Positions 33,086-33,214 of a DNA stretch of 33,214 nt are shown here, one piece after another. A program made the position numbers and the translations under genes. Position 1 is the first letter of the stretch. Every line of letters starts with the position of its first letter. Source of the stretch: Clostridia bacterium (GTDB taxonomy: Bacteria > Bacillota > Clostridia > Christensenellales > Aristaeellaceae); NCBI GenBank assembly GCA_017512675.1, contig JAFWEY010000158.1, forward strand, positions 1-33,214, read 5' to 3'. The notes beneath the pieces are model-generated. The model saw nothing but the letters and a program-made list of their open reading frames with translations. It was not told the DNA's origin and did no database searches.

Positions 33086-33214
33086 TTATATCAGCGGAAA
33101 GGAACTCGAGATGCTGGGCCTGGTCAAGGGCAGCACGATCCAGTCAAAGAACATCGGCAGGGATATTACCCAGGGTCTGAAGACGCTGATCGGAGGAGAA
33201 TTGAAGGCGTACAA
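33066..33214 (+). CDS. YbjQ/UPF0145 family protein (3' end outside window)
   Basis: Translation from the ATG at 33066 begins MILVNTDYISGKELEMLGLV and continues with KGSTIQSKNIGRDITQGLKT and LIGGELKAY. This is the N-terminal half of the YbjQ (DUF74) fold, a small domain proposed to bind heavy metals and forming pentamers in known structures. AGGAGGAGAAGAGG precedes the ATG. About 50 codons lie in the window; the family is usually about 105 residues, so the rest continues to the right. Confidence 0.82.
   Translation, partial: MILVNTDYISGKELEMLGLVKGSTIQSKNIGRDITQGLKTLIGGELKAY

Overview
The window is visibly GC-rich and carries several hallmarks of Gram-positive bacteria. These are a T-box leader ahead of a leucine-biosynthesis gene, a murB-whiA gene pair, a DUF1292 protein, strong GGAGG ribosome binding sites and sigma-A type promoters. 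An acetate kinase family protein, a formaldehyde/hexulose-phosphate pair and a DUF1858 protein with a CxxxCxxC cluster point to an anaerobic member of the Clostridia. The exact lineage cannot be read from the sequence.

Layout, left to right. (1) 1-1.9 kb: the 3' part of a large secreted protein with 92-residue repeats, a BIG2 domain and a C-terminal caspase-like domain. (2) 1.9-6.9 kb: an aconitase-isocitrate dehydrogenase operon reading leftward, divergent from a citrate synthase gene. Together these supply 2-oxoglutarate for glutamate synthesis. (3) 7-10 kb: poorly characterised small secreted or membrane proteins, and a cluster of short inverted-repeat elements (MITE-like) at 8.58-8.84 kb. 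(4) 10.1-14.1 kb: L-fucose isomerase divergent from an AraC-type regulator, then a zinc-type dehydrogenase. (5) 14.2-17.1 kb: DUF1292 protein, T-box plus leuA, DUF1858 protein. (6) 17.2-22.1 kb: a second MITE-like copy, an AlgI/AlgJ-like O-acyltransferase pair, murB and whiA. (7) 22.2-25.4 kb: a sugar ABC importer (binding protein and two permeases, no ATPase). (8) 25.6-28.1 kb: DNA polymerase IV, then hxlB and hxlA reading leftward. (9) 28.4-31.6 kb: an operon of HAD phosphatase, two tandem C39-like peptidase paralogues and a divergent acetate-kinase-family protein. (10) 31.7-33.2 kb: a low-molecular-weight tyrosine phosphatase, a third MITE-like copy, a roughly 600-base stretch with no recognisable gene, a small membrane protein and the start of a YbjQ-family gene.

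Most transcription units have readable sigma-A promoters and strong hairpin terminators. No rRNA, tRNA, CRISPR array, prophage or complete insertion sequence was seen. The most unusual items are the TTAA-bounded short inverted-repeat family, the secreted caspase-like repeat protein, the C39-C39-AckA-like operon whose kinase has substituted active-site positions, and the direct murB-whiA junction without the usual rapZ and yvcK-type genes.
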